NCBI RefSeq assembly: GCF_013388255.1
Contig: NZ_CP058215.1
Span: forward strand, 1,798,001-1,862,000
Direction of reading: 5' to 3'
Length of the DNA stretch: 64,000 nucleotides
Source of the DNA: Methanolobus zinderi
GTDB lineage: Archaea; Halobacteriota; Methanosarcinia; Methanosarcinales; Methanosarcinaceae
Position 1 is the stretch's first letter. Each line of letters opens with the position of its first letter. A program made the position numbers and the translations under genes. This document shows, one piece after another, positions 1-8,266 of this stretch. The notes under the pieces are model-generated. The model searched no databases, was not told where the DNA came from, and saw only the letters and a list, made by a program, of their open reading frames with translations.

Positions 1-1
1 C

Positions 2-139
2 TATACAGGTAACAATGAACGTTTCCTGAGCATACCAAAGATGCGCAGCACAAAGATCTCTCTCGATGTCAATGTTTTTGATATCACTGCTGCAGGTATC
101 AAGATAAAGGGCTCAAAGGGCAAACTTGTTGAGATCTGA
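2..139 (+). CDS. C-terminal end of an unrecognised protein (partial)
   Basis: Only the last 45 codons are present, reading in frame from base 2 to a TGA at 137-139. The fragment ends in a Gly/Lys-rich beta-type pattern (GIKIKGSKGKLVEI). It could be the end of a beta-propeller or OB-like domain, but I do not recognise the family and assign no function. The start lies outside the window. The 137 bases between this stop and the next gene contain T-rich runs and several TATA-like sequences, as expected for a terminator followed by a promoter. Confidence 0.55.
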   Translation, partial: YTGNNERFLSIPKMRSTKISLDVNVFDITAAGIKIKGSKGKLVEI

Positions 140-276
140 GAGATACAGGAATAACTTACCTCTACATTTTCACATTTTTTCATATACTGCTATGGATTAG
201 ACTACCCTGTATTCCGATAATTATAAGAGGGTTTAAAATTATATTTAATATAAAAATGATTAATATAAAATAACTA

Positions 277-1155
277 TTGGAATTCAAAGGAGTTGTTATT
301 ATTTCCAGCGAGCAGAAAGAAAAAGTTCTCATTGTTGATGATGAGGTAATGAATATAGAGTTGCTTCGGGCATACCTGGATGAAAAATATGAGGTGGTTT
401 CTGCCACCGATGGCCACGAAGCACTTGAAAAGGTCAAAAATGAGATGCCGGATATCATCCTGCTGGATGTGATGATGCCTGAGATGAACGGATACCAGGT
501 GTGTGAGCACCTGAAAAGTGATGAAGAGACACAATTCATTCCGGTCATAATGGTAACAGCTCTTTCCGGCAGAAACGACTGGATATCAGGTATAGAAGCC
601 GGAGCCGATGAATTTTTAACAAAACCCGTGAACAAGCTGGAACTTCTCACAAGAATCAATTCCCTGCTCAGGCTGAAGAACCTTCACTTTGATCTGCTTG
701 CTGAAAAGGATAAGCTTGAGCTCCAGAACCGCATACGTTCAATGCTCACCCAGATAATACCGACTCTTCTGAAAACACTACCTCCCGAACAGAAGAACAT
801 TGTCATCCACCAGATGATAGACATGGTCGTGGAGTCCATTTTTGAGAATGCGAACACAGAAAGTGATATCGTAGGATATGAATGTGTAGGAGATCTGTGC
901 TGCCAGATCATCAATCAGCTGGGTGCAGACTTTGAGGTAGAGAATACGGATTGTGACAACGGTTTCAAAATAAAAGGCAACACCTGCCCGTGGGGAAAAG
1001 AAGAAGCAAGATCAAATCCCATACTCTGCACGCTTTCCAGGGGGATCTTTGCAAGGATCATAAATATGAAAGATGAGGACATGGAAGTCGATGTCCTTGA
1101 AACCATGGGAAATGGCGACGAACACTGTCTGTTCGAACTCACAAAATTAGATTAA
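277..1155 (+). CDS. Response regulator: receiver domain plus cysteine-containing methanogen output domain
   Basis: Residues about 10-130 form a CheY-like receiver. Visible are the acidic pair in VLIVDDE, the phospho-acceptor Asp in [14 protein letters not shown] and the conserved Lys in FLTKPVN. A helical linker (about 135-165) leads to a C-terminal domain of about 120 residues with spaced cysteines and the pattern [15 protein letters not shown]. This resembles the methanogen-specific output domain called MetOD1, which would make it a sensor or effector rather than a DNA-binding regulator; that is my inference. The outer start given is TTG at 277, which lacks a ribosome site. A strong AAAGGAG at 286-292 points instead to ATT at 298, five bases downstream. 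No histidine kinase lies next to it. The 3' end overlaps convergent purE by a few bases. Confidence 0.85.
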   Translation: MEFKGVVIISSEQKEKVLIVDDEVMNIELLRAYLDEKYEVVSATDGHEALEKVKNEMPDIILLDVMMPEMNGYQVCEHLKSDEETQFIPVIMVTALSGRNDWISGIEAGADEFLTKPVNKLELLTRINSLLRLKNLHFDLLAEKDKLELQNRIRSMLTQIIPTLLKTLPPEQKNIVIHQMIDMVVESIFENANTESDIVGYECVGDLCCQIINQLGADFEVENTDCDNGFKIKGNTCPWGKEEARSNPILCTLSRGIFARIINMKDEDMEVDVLETMGNGDEHCLFELTKLD

Positions 1156-1541
1156 GGAATCAGGTCAAGTATCCTGATCGCAAGGTAGGCTGCATTTGCA
1201 CCATTATCCACACCAACACTGGCAACCGGTACACCAGGAGGCATCTGTGCTGTTGAGAGCAGGGCATCCAGACCCATCATTTTTGCGCTTACAGGAACAC
1301 CGATCACAGGCATCTTTGTCTTGGAAGCGATAACTCCCGGCAGAGCAGCCGATAGACCTGCAATTGCGATATAGACCTTTGAATCGCTCTGTGATATATA
1401 TTCTTCAAGTTTGTCCGGATTTCTGTGTGCGGATATCACCTGCACATCGTAGGAATAGTCACTGTTATCCAGCACGCCTGTTACCCTGTTGGCAATAGCC
1501 CTGTCAGATTCCGAACCCATTATTACTGCAATATCAACCAT
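1152..1541 (-). CDS. purE: N5-carboxyaminoimidazole ribonucleotide mutase / AIR carboxylase PurE
   Basis: A 129-residue protein of the PurE family, which makes 4-carboxy-5-aminoimidazole ribonucleotide in purine synthesis. Visible signatures are MGSESD near the N terminus, [12 protein letters not shown] (nucleotide and CO2 handling loop), [12 protein letters not shown] and [18 protein letters not shown]. Length is at the short end for the family, but all core blocks are present. AGGAG lies nine bases before the ATG. It is the last gene of an aroK-aroQ-purE run on the minus strand, 11 bases after aroQ. Whether it works with PurK (class I) or alone (class II) cannot be settled here, as no purK is in the window. 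Confidence 0.93.
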   Translation of the reverse strand: MVDIAVIMGSESDRAIANRVTGVLDNSDYSYDVQVISAHRNPDKLEEYISQSDSKVYIAIAGLSAALPGVIASKTKMPVIGVPVSAKMMGLDALLSTAQMPPGVPVASVGVDNGANAAYLAIRILDLIP

Positions 1542-1552
1542 TAAAAAAACTC

Positions 1553-1852
1553 CTATGGAAGGTTCCCTTCACCACTTAGCTCATGCTGGCGTTCTATATT
1601 CATACGTATGAGGATCTCAAATATCTCTTTTACCGATGAAGTATCAAGGTTTCTCTCTGTGGCAGAATCAACTGCACGGTCAAGGACAACATGATTCTGT
1701 CCTGTGTCGTTGATCTGCATACCTTCCTTCTGTTTTGATTCAAGAACTTTTTCTGCAAGACCGACCCTTCTATGGATCAACTCTATCATCTCACGGTCTA
1801 TCTCTTCTATTTCCGCACGTACTTCCTGTATAGTGGTCATGTATCTCGCCAT
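1553..1852 (-). CDS. aroQ: Chorismate mutase, AroQ type
   Basis: A 99-residue all-helical protein with the AroQ layout: an N-terminal helix ([20 protein letters not shown]), a middle segment with ERN, and a final helix ending in RQHE. It converts chorismate to prephenate on the way to Phe and Tyr. The start codon follows the aroK stop directly, so the two are almost certainly translated from one mRNA. A second ATG four codons downstream (MTTIQEV) is an equally good start. The pairing with shikimate kinase places two steps of the aromatic pathway together. Confidence 0.9.
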   Translation of the reverse strand: MARYMTTIQEVRAEIEEIDREMIELIHRRVGLAEKVLESKQKEGMQINDTGQNHVVLDRAVDSATERNLDTSSVKEIFEILIRMNIERQHELSGEGNLP

Positions 1853-2755
1853 CTAAAGTTTACTTGCGCCCCTATTATTAATCTTCGTACATATCAGGGT
1901 TCCGCTTACACCACAGCCCTGCCATGCACTCTTAAGAGCATCTGCAGACCGCTTATCAACCAGAGCCACATAGGATGGGCCCGTACCGGATAAGCTGACA
2001 CCCTTTACACCCAGTTCAAGTGCCCGCATGAGGAATTCTGTATCGAACCCCAGTGCATTGCAGTAGAGAAAACCGTTCAGAGTCATTGCCCTCTCATATT
2101 CTTCTTCAAGGGAAAGCCCGTATGCGATGTCCACCCAGGGAGCGATAAGTTTCGAGCGTTCCACATTGGTAGAGGAGCTGAAAGACTTCTCATCGGGTGC
2201 AAAGATTAGCACCTGAGATCTTCCCTCTGTTCTTTTGACAAGTTCCAGCTCTTTGTTATCGGTGACAACGAATCCTCCGAAAAAGGAGGCACAGGCATCA
2301 TCAAAGGCACCGGTTATGGTAACACCTGCATCCTTTGCCGCCCTGACACCGAGCCTGACAGCCTCAACAGGTTCCATCTCCTCACCGATGGCATCCAGTG
2401 TGGCAAGAATAGTTGCATTTGCAGCCGCACTACTGCTTTTCAGGCCGCTTGCAAGCGGGACTTCACTTCTCGTAGTCACTGTGCCACCCATCTCAAGGTC
2501 GAAATGATCCAGTACGTACTGCACAGATCTCTCGATCAGAGTAGTATCCGCATCCGGCATAGCTTCAATGGTACCTCTGACTGATCTCTTATCTTTGGAA
2601 AGGGTCACGTCAGCATATGTTTTCAGATCGATCCCGAATGCTGCACCCTTCCATGTAGCTATTGCATTGATAACAGTGCCCGCACCAAGTGCATAGGCAC
2701 TCCCTTCCAGACTCATTACTGCCACACCATTTTTGAAAATTTGTTTATCCGGCAA
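1853..2755 (-). CDS. aroK: Archaeal shikimate kinase (GHMP kinase family)
   Basis: The protein belongs to the GHMP kinases rather than to bacterial AroK, as expected for archaea. It has the glycine/serine loop PLASGLKSSSAAANA (about residues 100-115), an N-terminal GAGTVINAIATWKG segment and a C-terminal SLSGTGPSYVALVD motif typical of archaeal shikimate kinases. It phosphorylates shikimate in aromatic amino acid synthesis. First gene of aroK-aroQ-purE. Start is uncertain. TTG at 2755 sits about 25-30 bases past a TATA-like ACATATAATATGG (near 2785-2797), which would give an almost leaderless mRNA. GTG at 2725 or ATG at 2716 would match the usual family N terminus better. Confidence 0.92.
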   Translation of the reverse strand: MPDKQIFKNGVAVMSLEGSAYALGAGTVINAIATWKGAAFGIDLKTYADVTLSKDKRSVRGTIEAMPDADTTLIERSVQYVLDHFDLEMGGTVTTRSEVPLASGLKSSSAAANATILATLDAIGEEMEPVEAVRLGVRAAKDAGVTITGAFDDACASFFGGFVVTDNKELELVKRTEGRSQVLIFAPDEKSFSSSTNVERSKLIAPWVDIAYGLSLEEEYERAMTLNGFLYCNALGFDTEFLMRALELGVKGVSLSGTGPSYVALVDKRSADALKSAWQGCGVSGTLICTKINNRGASKL

Positions 2756-2950
2756 ACTTTGTTGAGCTTGTCCGGTCTATATTGGCCATATTATATGTAG
2801 CAACATACATGGCGATATGCTATTTAAACATTAATAAGCACAGAGTTCAGGATGGAAGGAAATGAGATACCTTTATAAGACAATATGAGAAAGAATTCAT
2901 AGAACAGGAATAAGCTGTTCAAGAAACTAGAAACCGGGGGAGTAAGATTT

Positions 2951-3118
2951 ATGGTACCTGCTACAAATGCATGCAGTGTTTTAAAGAAAGGACAGCGCAT
3001 TAGTTGTGAAGAGTGCGGAATCACCTTTGAAGTCGTAAGCGAGTGCAGCGGATGTGGAGATGATTGTGAAATCACACTCAACTGTTGTGGAAAAGAGATG
3101 AAACTGACTGAAGGTTAA
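2951..3118 (+). CDS. Small desulforedoxin-like cysteine protein
   Basis: A 55-residue ORF below common length cut-offs. It starts with ATG 8 bases after a purine-rich GGGGGAG and ends with TAA. The pattern is CEECG, then a spacer with a CSGCGDDC insert, then LNCCGKEM. The CxxC ... CC arrangement with CCGKEM is the iron-binding signature of desulforedoxin and of the N-terminal domain of desulfoferrodoxin, where four cysteines hold one Fe. The extra three cysteines in the spacer are unusual for that family. It stands alone between aroK and a convergent DUF1638 gene, with its own upstream region. A redox role in oxidative stress is plausible but inferred. Confidence 0.75.
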   Translation: MVPATNACSVLKKGQRISCEECGITFEVVSECSGCGDDCEITLNCCGKEMKLTEG

Positions 3119-3165
3119 GCCTTTACTATCCTTTTTATTTTTTAAACTTAAAAAAAGTCCTTTTC

Positions 3166-3708
3166 TTATCTGACAAGCTTTTCTTTCAACCTGCCGTAGG
3201 AATTTACGTATATCTCAATAAGGTCCGGATCAGGAGTTTCTTTTCCTGAACGACCGGCTATGCACACATTCAGGTTTCCAGATCTTTTCGATGTTTTGCT
3301 TATACCGTTTTTCAGGGTCATAATATCAAAATGTGACCTTTCAAAATCAGAATAAACGTCTGCAAAGATATCGTTTTGAATATCATACAGCAGAAGCACT
3401 CCACTTGAAACATTTCCGTAGAACTTTACCTTTTCATATGTTTCTTTTTTTATCCTTGAGCTTTCCCCGTGTAATAAAAGGCTTTGCAGATCCACTATTA
3501 CACTGAACTCATCTTTTGTTTTAAGACCCGGGGGCAACATATCAGGTGCCAGTAATTCGTACCGTGTTCCGAGCTCATCCAGCTCCTTTACAATATCCGA
3601 CCTCTTTTCGTTTATGACAATAAGACGCTCTATATCACTGTCTTTTCCAAGCAACTGAGAGATTTCCTTTGCGAAAGCCTCACAGCCGATTATGCTCATT
3701 AGCGGCAT
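3166..3708 (-). CDS. Short DUF1638-like protein
   Basis: A 180-residue protein recognisably related to the 267-residue DUF1638 protein at 27996-28799. Both begin with an S-I-(I/L)-G-C segment, contain LxGKDSDIERLIVI-like and SGVLLLYDIQND-like blocks in the same order, and share a similar hydrophobic pattern. The C-terminal third of the longer protein, with its conserved aromatic and Tyr/Gly positions, is missing or highly diverged here. The stop is TAA, so this is not a TAG read as pyrrolysine. DUF1638 proteins are common in methylotrophic methanogens but have no firmly assigned function. AGGAGC precedes the ATG. Confidence 0.6.
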   Translation of the reverse strand: MPLMSIIGCEAFAKEISQLLGKDSDIERLIVINEKRSDIVKELDELGTRYELLAPDMLPPGLKTKDEFSVIVDLQSLLLHGESSRIKKETYEKVKFYGNVSSGVLLLYDIQNDIFADVYSDFERSHFDIMTLKNGISKTSKRSGNLNVCIAGRSGKETPDPDLIEIYVNSYGRLKEKLVR

Positions 3709-4275
3709 TTACATTGCTCCTGCAGCACTTATTAAGGAACCTGGCATGAACCCGAAAACAGCTCTCAGACAACTCCCGGATAATAGAAAGAGTATCAAAA
3801 GTACGAAAGCTTTCCATTTTACTATACATCTGCTACTTCCCCATAAGAAATGGGGTTTAAGGTAGTATATAAAATCACCGAATTTTTCCCGCTTCAAAAT
3901 GAAAGAACAATCATTCGGATAAGGTCAATCGAGAAAGTAACAGAACAGTAGCAGGTACAAACGATACTTTTATAACAAATACGCGTCACTATATTTACAA
4001 TTCTCTGAGACATGGAACTCAGGAGAAGCAAAATCAGTGACACGTTAATTTGGAATTGAATTTGCGGTGAACCTGATGGTTCTTGAATTAAACAAATCGG
4101 GTTCAGCTTAAAAAGGCGTATTCATGCCACAAAGAAAAAAAGTGCTCAATAATGGAACGTTCTACGGATAGTTTTTAAGTGGAGTTTTGCCTAAGTGCTT
4201 GCATAACGTATCCGTCATCAGCAACGACCTAAAAAGAAGCATTTGGAGTTACAGGCAGGATTACGGAGAGATCAG
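3709..4275. promoter_or_regulatory. Intergenic region with divergent promoters for DUF1638 gene and fwd operon
   Basis: No convincing gene in this 567-base stretch. On the minus strand, TTTTATATAC near 3862-3872 is a good TATA box for the DUF1638 gene, followed in the leader by a small hairpin (CCCCAT / ATGGGG, about 3838-3855). On the plus strand, CTTTTATAAC near 3967-3976 and TTTTTAAG near 4171-4178 are TATA candidates for the fwd operon. A hairpin GAACC-TGAT-GGTTC lies at 4069-4082. If the first TATA is used, the fwd mRNA has a leader of about 280 bases, long enough to be regulatory. Confidence 0.45.
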
Positions 4276-5295
4276 ATGAACGAAGTAGTGTTTGGAGTAA
4301 AAGACGACAAGCAACTGATATATCTTCCAGAGAAATGTATCGGTTGTGGAACGTGTACCATGGCATGTCCTAAGAGTTCTTTAGTTATCGGTTCAGTCGG
4401 AGCCGTAGCCAGGGGACTTATAGACAAGGACTTCCTCGAAAACCAGGAAGAACTCTGCATTTTATGCGGAATTTGTGCAAAGACATGCCCCACTGGCGCA
4501 CTTGAACTGAGACAGGCTGGAAAGTCTGTAAATGACAACAGCTACATCAGTGTTGCTCTTAAGGAAACAACTGTCAACGACAACTGTGTACACTGTGGTC
4601 TCTGTGAACAGATATGTCCGCAGGGATGCATCGAGGTCAAGCAGTGGCTTTCAGATGATGGAAGCGCAAGTGTTGATGGTGAGACAGTTATAAACAACGA
4701 TTGCTGTATCCACTGTGGGTGGTGTATGGAAGTCTGTCCTGTTGATGCGATTGCCGTGGAAAAGCCATTCCAGGGTACCTGGCACAGGGACGAGGACACC
4801 TGTACAGCATGCAGAACATGTGTGGACACCTGCCCATGTAATGCACTTTTCAATCCTGACTGGGAAGCAGGCCAGAGAGTGGACAAGGTCGCACAGCGTG
4901 CTGATGCATGTATATACTGTGGTGCCTGTGATGTGTGCTGCCCGGTAGATGCAATAACAGTTAACAAGACAGCTATCGTACCTGAAGTCGAAAAGAAAGG
5001 ACTCCTTGAGAAGAAACTTCTTAACAAAGATGTACCAAGGCCGACGCTTACATCCGTACTGGAGACCGACGAAGAGGCATGCCTTGGTTGCGGAAACTGT
5101 GTAATAGTATGTCCTGTGAATGCAACCGACGGAGAGGTCGGAGCCGGTTACCTCAACGAAGTTGACGGCAAGAAGCTCCTTGAGGTCAGAAACGGTACGG
5201 TCAAGGTAGTTGACCAGGAAATCTGTGGTTCTGACGGAGCTTGTGCCATGATATGCCCTGTAGATGCTATCAAACTCGTGAGGAGGGAGTTATAA
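4276..5295 (+). CDS. fwdF: Formylmethanofuran dehydrogenase polyferredoxin subunit F
   Basis: A 339-residue polyferredoxin that passes electrons to or from the tungsten/molybdenum formylmethanofuran dehydrogenase in the cytoplasm. Seven complete CxxCxxCxxxCP motifs are visible in order (CIGCGTCTMACP, CILCGICAKTCP, CVHCGLCEQICP, CIHCGWCMEVCP, CTACRTCVDTCP, CIYCGACDVCCP, CLGCGNCVIVCP). The eighth reads CGSDGACAMICP, with Asp320 where the second Cys is expected. The ATG at 4276 follows GGAGAG by five bases; an upstream TTG at 4243 has no such site. First gene of F-A-C-D-B, the order known for the Mo-type fmdEFACDB cluster of Methanosarcina, but without fmdE. Whether this isoform uses W or Mo cannot be read from the sequence. 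Confidence 0.93.
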   Translation: MNEVVFGVKDDKQLIYLPEKCIGCGTCTMACPKSSLVIGSVGAVARGLIDKDFLENQEELCILCGICAKTCPTGALELRQAGKSVNDNSYISVALKETTVNDNCVHCGLCEQICPQGCIEVKQWLSDDGSASVDGETVINNDCCIHCGWCMEVCPVDAIAVEKPFQGTWHRDEDTCTACRTCVDTCPCNALFNPDWEAGQRVDKVAQRADACIYCGACDVCCPVDAITVNKTAIVPEVEKKGLLEKKLLNKDVPRPTLTSVLETDEEACLGCGNCVIVCPVNATDGEVGAGYLNEVDGKKLLEVRNGTVKVVDQEICGSDGACAMICPVDAIKLVRREL

Positions 5296-5296
5296 A

Positions 5297-7051
5297 ATGG
5301 CTGGAACAATTGCAATTAAGAATGGTTATGTTTACGATCCCCTGAACGAAGTCAATGGGGAAAAAATGGACATCTTCATCAGGAACGGTAAAGTTGTTAC
5401 CGAACTTACCGCATCCGAGCTGAAAGATGCCAAGGAAATCGATGCATCCGGCAAGACCGTAATGCCGGGTGGTGTGGACTCACACTCACACGTCGCCGGA
5501 GCAAAGGTCAACGGCGGTAGGATGATGAGGCCTGAGGACCACTACAAATTCTACCAGAAGAAGACACCTATCGCACACTCAGGATGCGGATACAGTGTTC
5601 CTTCAGTATACCTCGGAGGATATGAATACTCCAAGATGGGATACACAACTGTCTTCGAGGCAGCTGTCCCGCCAATGGAAGCACGCCACACCCACGAGGA
5701 AATGCGCTCAACCCCAATGCTGGACATGGGCGGATACCTTGTACTGGGTAACAATTGGTTCCTTATGAGATACCTCAAGGAAGGAGACATCGAGAAGGCT
5801 GCAGCATACATTGCCTGGATGATGAAGACCCACAAGACCTACGGTATAAAATGTGTCAACCCTGCCGGTGTAGAGAACTGGGGATGGGGAGAGAACGTAG
5901 GAGCTCTTGATCAGGCAAACATCCACTTCGAGGTCACACCAGAGGAGATCATAAAAGGACTCACAGAGCTTAACGAGATGCTCGGATTCCCGATGCCAGT
6001 GCACCTGCACGCAAACAACCTCGGACACCCCGGATGCTGGGAGATCACAAGGGACTCACTCAAGATTCCAAAGCCTGTCAAGGCAAGGCCAAACACCAAT
6101 GTCGAGTGGGCAGAGACAAAGATGAAGCCACAGAGGCATGAGTCCGTATACCTTACACACTGTCAGTTCAACGCATTCGGCGGAACATCCTGGAGAGACT
6201 TCGAATCCGGAGTCAAGGGAATCACCGACTACGTGAACAGCCACGACCACGTTGTAATGGACAGCGGATGTGTACCATTCGGTGACGCAACGGTTATGAC
6301 CGGTGACGGTCCTGCGATCCACGACCTCTACGTACTTACCGGACACAAGTGGTCCAACACGGATGTAGAGTGTGAGTGTGGTTCAGGAGTACTTCCGTTC
6401 ACATACCTGAAGAGCAACCCTGTACACAGTGTACAGTGGGCAATGGGTCTTGAGACACTGCTCTACGTCAAGGACGCATGGAAGAGTATCATGACAACCG
6501 ACAGCCCCAACGGCGGACCATTCATCAAATACCCACAGGTAATTGCATGGCTGATGTCCAACAAGGCAAGACAGGACACCTTTGCAGAATGCCACAAGTG
6601 GGCACAGGACAGGTCTGGACTGGCTGCCGAGACAAGGGAGATGGACCTCAACGAGATTGCCATTGTCACCCGTGCAAATGCTGCAAGGACAATCGGTCTT
6701 GCACACAGCAAGGGAACACTCGCAGTTGGTGCTGACGGAGATGTCGCAATATATGACCTTGATCCAAAGGCACTCGAAGTAAGTGACTATGAGAGCATCA
6801 TAAGGGCCTTTGAGAACGCAGCATACACCGTCAAGGGCGGTGAGGTCGTATCCCAGAAGGGTGAGATCGTTGCGATCCCCGAGAAGAAGACCTACTACAG
6901 TGATATCGCAATCAGCGCTGAGGATGAGAAGAACATGCTCAACGACGTGAAGGACTGGTTCAAGTACTACACCATCGGATTCAACAACTATCCGACACCT
7001 GACAAGTACCTTGCAAACCCAACCCCGATCAAGATAGACGCAGAGGTGTGA
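5297..7051 (+). CDS. fwdA: Formylmethanofuran dehydrogenase subunit A (amidohydrolase)
   Basis: A 584-residue member of the metal-dependent amidohydrolases. In the known enzyme this subunit has a dinuclear zinc centre that joins formate to methanofuran, or hydrolyses formylmethanofuran in reverse. Visible ligands are the HxH in GVDSHSHVAG, a Lys in GIKCVNPAG that matches the carboxylated lysine, His in HLHANNLGHPG and LTHCQFNAFGG, and the catalytic Asp in TTDSPNGGPF. It starts one base after the fwdF stop, with GGAGG just upstream, so the two are translated together. Full length for the family, with strong base-composition match to the rest of the operon. Confidence 0.97.
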   Translation: MAGTIAIKNGYVYDPLNEVNGEKMDIFIRNGKVVTELTASELKDAKEIDASGKTVMPGGVDSHSHVAGAKVNGGRMMRPEDHYKFYQKKTPIAHSGCGYSVPSVYLGGYEYSKMGYTTVFEAAVPPMEARHTHEEMRSTPMLDMGGYLVLGNNWFLMRYLKEGDIEKAAAYIAWMMKTHKTYGIKCVNPAGVENWGWGENVGALDQANIHFEVTPEEIIKGLTELNEMLGFPMPVHLHANNLGHPGCWEITRDSLKIPKPVKARPNTNVEWAETKMKPQRHESVYLTHCQFNAFGGTSWRDFESGVKGITDYVNSHDHVVMDSGCVPFGDATVMTGDGPAIHDLYVLTGHKWSNTDVECECGSGVLPFTYLKSNPVHSVQWAMGLETLLYVKDAWKSIMTTDSPNGGPFIKYPQVIAWLMSNKARQDTFAECHKWAQDRSGLAAETREMDLNEIAIVTRANAARTIGLAHSKGTLAVGADGDVAIYDLDPKALEVSDYESIIRAFENAAYTVKGGEVVSQKGEIVAIPEKKTYYSDIAISAEDEKNMLNDVKDWFKYYTIGFNNYPTPDKYLANPTPIKIDAEV

Positions 7052-7055
7052 TTTC

Positions 7056-7865
7056 ATGGCAGAAGTAACTCTTAAACCAACAGGAAACTTTGACCTGACA
7101 GTTGAGGCTGAAACCATCACACCTGACAACTTTGCAGGTAAGACCGCAGAGGAGATCGGTAAAATACTCGTCTGGCAGGGACCGGAGGAATATCCTCTTG
7201 CCAATTATTTTGATGTCAAGGGCGATGGCGGGTCAAGTGCTGAGGATACCACCATTGTAGTTGACGGTGACGTACCAAGAATCAAGCGCATCGGTGAAGG
7301 CATGACAGCCGGAAAGATCCTCATCAAGGGCTCAACCGGCATGCATGTTGGTGCTGAGATGGCCGGCGGCGAGATCGTTGTGGAAGGAGACGCAGGTTCA
7401 TGGGCCGGTATGGAAATGAAAGGCGGTCTGCTTCACATTAAAGGAAACACACATGATCACCTCGGTTCCGCATACAGAGGTAGCTGGAACGGTATGACCG
7501 GCGGACGCATAGTCGTTGGCGGCGATGCCATAAACCAGGTAGGCGGCGGAATGAGCGGAGGAGAGATCATCATAGAAGGAAATGTAAAGCACTTCTGTGG
7601 AATCCGCATAAACGGCGGCCTTATCGTTGTAAAAGGAAACGCTCACAGAACAGTCGGAGCAGAGATGACCGGCGGCACCATCGTTATCGGAGGTAACATT
7701 GAAAGGTTCACCCCGGGATTCGAGCTGGAAGATGTCGAAGCTGATATCAAGTTCGAGGACATCGCGTGCACCGGCGAATACAAGAAGTTCACAGGTGACT
7801 ACGCCATCCCGCAGAAAGGAAAAGGCACATTGTACGTGTCCTGTGCAAACAACGAGTGTCTCTGA
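7056..7865 (+). CDS. fwdC: Formylmethanofuran dehydrogenase subunit C
   Basis: A 269-residue structural subunit with the repeated Gly-rich beta-helix seen in the C-terminal domain of glutamate synthase (GXGXG domain). Repeats such as GSTGMHVGAEMAGGEIVVEG, then GGRIVVGG, GGEIIIEG, GGLIVVKG and GGTIVIGG run from about residue 85 to 210. It has no catalytic site of its own and holds the A and B/D subunits together. It ends in a Cys-containing tail (YVSCANNECL). Starts four bases after the fwdA stop. Confidence 0.96.
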   Translation: MAEVTLKPTGNFDLTVEAETITPDNFAGKTAEEIGKILVWQGPEEYPLANYFDVKGDGGSSAEDTTIVVDGDVPRIKRIGEGMTAGKILIKGSTGMHVGAEMAGGEIVVEGDAGSWAGMEMKGGLLHIKGNTHDHLGSAYRGSWNGMTGGRIVVGGDAINQVGGGMSGGEIIIEGNVKHFCGIRINGGLIVVKGNAHRTVGAEMTGGTIVIGGNIERFTPGFELEDVEADIKFEDIACTGEYKKFTGDYAIPQKGKGTLYVSCANNECL

Positions 7866-7875
7866 GGTGATATTC

Positions 7876-8265
7876 ATGCAAGCATTACTCAATACAGGAA
7901 GTACTATCAACGAAGGAAGACTTGCCAAGGGCGGTAACAAGTACTCCGACGAATACACAAAGGAATGTGGTGTCTGCTGGATGTGTGCAGAGGACTATGC
8001 AGCCCTCGGATGCCCGGAAAAGGTGTCAGTTACATCCAGGGACGGAAAACATACAATTGCAGTTTACCCGAAGGTTACAGAGGCAATGAGACCGGGCCAG
8101 GTTTTCATACCAAGATCCATCTGGGCCAATGTAGTCGTCGAACCTGACACATTCTCCACGGGTTCACCACGTTACAAGGGAAGCCCCGTCACTGTTGAAC
8201 CTACAGATGAAGAGGTACTCAGCGCCGAGGAAGTTGTCCTGAAGCTGTACATGGGAGGTGAATAA
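7876..8265 (+). CDS. fwdD: Formylmethanofuran dehydrogenase subunit D
   Basis: A 129-residue subunit corresponding to the molybdopterin-dinucleotide binding fold at the C terminus of formate dehydrogenases and nitrate reductases, split off as a separate polypeptide. With FwdB it encloses the bis-pterin cofactor. Features seen are TKECGVCWMCAEDYAALGC, rich in Cys, and PGQVFIPRSIWANVVV. The ATG at 7876 follows GAGGTGAT; in-frame codons extend upstream into fwdC but give an out-of-family N terminus. Its 3' end lies within the ribosome-binding region of fwdB (one base gap). Confidence 0.93.
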   Translation: MQALLNTGSTINEGRLAKGGNKYSDEYTKECGVCWMCAEDYAALGCPEKVSVTSRDGKHTIAVYPKVTEAMRPGQVFIPRSIWANVVVEPDTFSTGSPRYKGSPVTVEPTDEEVLSAEEVVLKLYMGGE

Positions 8266-8266
8266 A

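Noticed and set aside
3160-3170. In-frame TAG (pyrrolysine) explaining the short DUF1638 protein
   Set aside because: The stop codon read on the minus strand is TAA, so read-through as pyrrolysine does not apply.
3709-3897. 62-codon minus-strand ORF with a hydrophobic stretch between the DUF1638 gene and the fwd promoter region
   Set aside because: The probable TATA box and leader hairpin of the DUF1638 gene lie inside it, there is no ribosome site, and the sequence has no recognisable family pattern.
4069-4098. Riboswitch in the fwd leader
   Set aside because: Only a five-pair hairpin (GAACC/GGTTC) is visible; it does not match a riboswitch class that I can recognise by eye, so it is noted only within the intergenic entry.
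5551-7204. Long minus-strand ORFs opposite fwdA
   Set aside because: These mirror the biased codon use of a highly expressed gene; fwdA on the plus strand has all catalytic motifs and the antisense frames match nothing.
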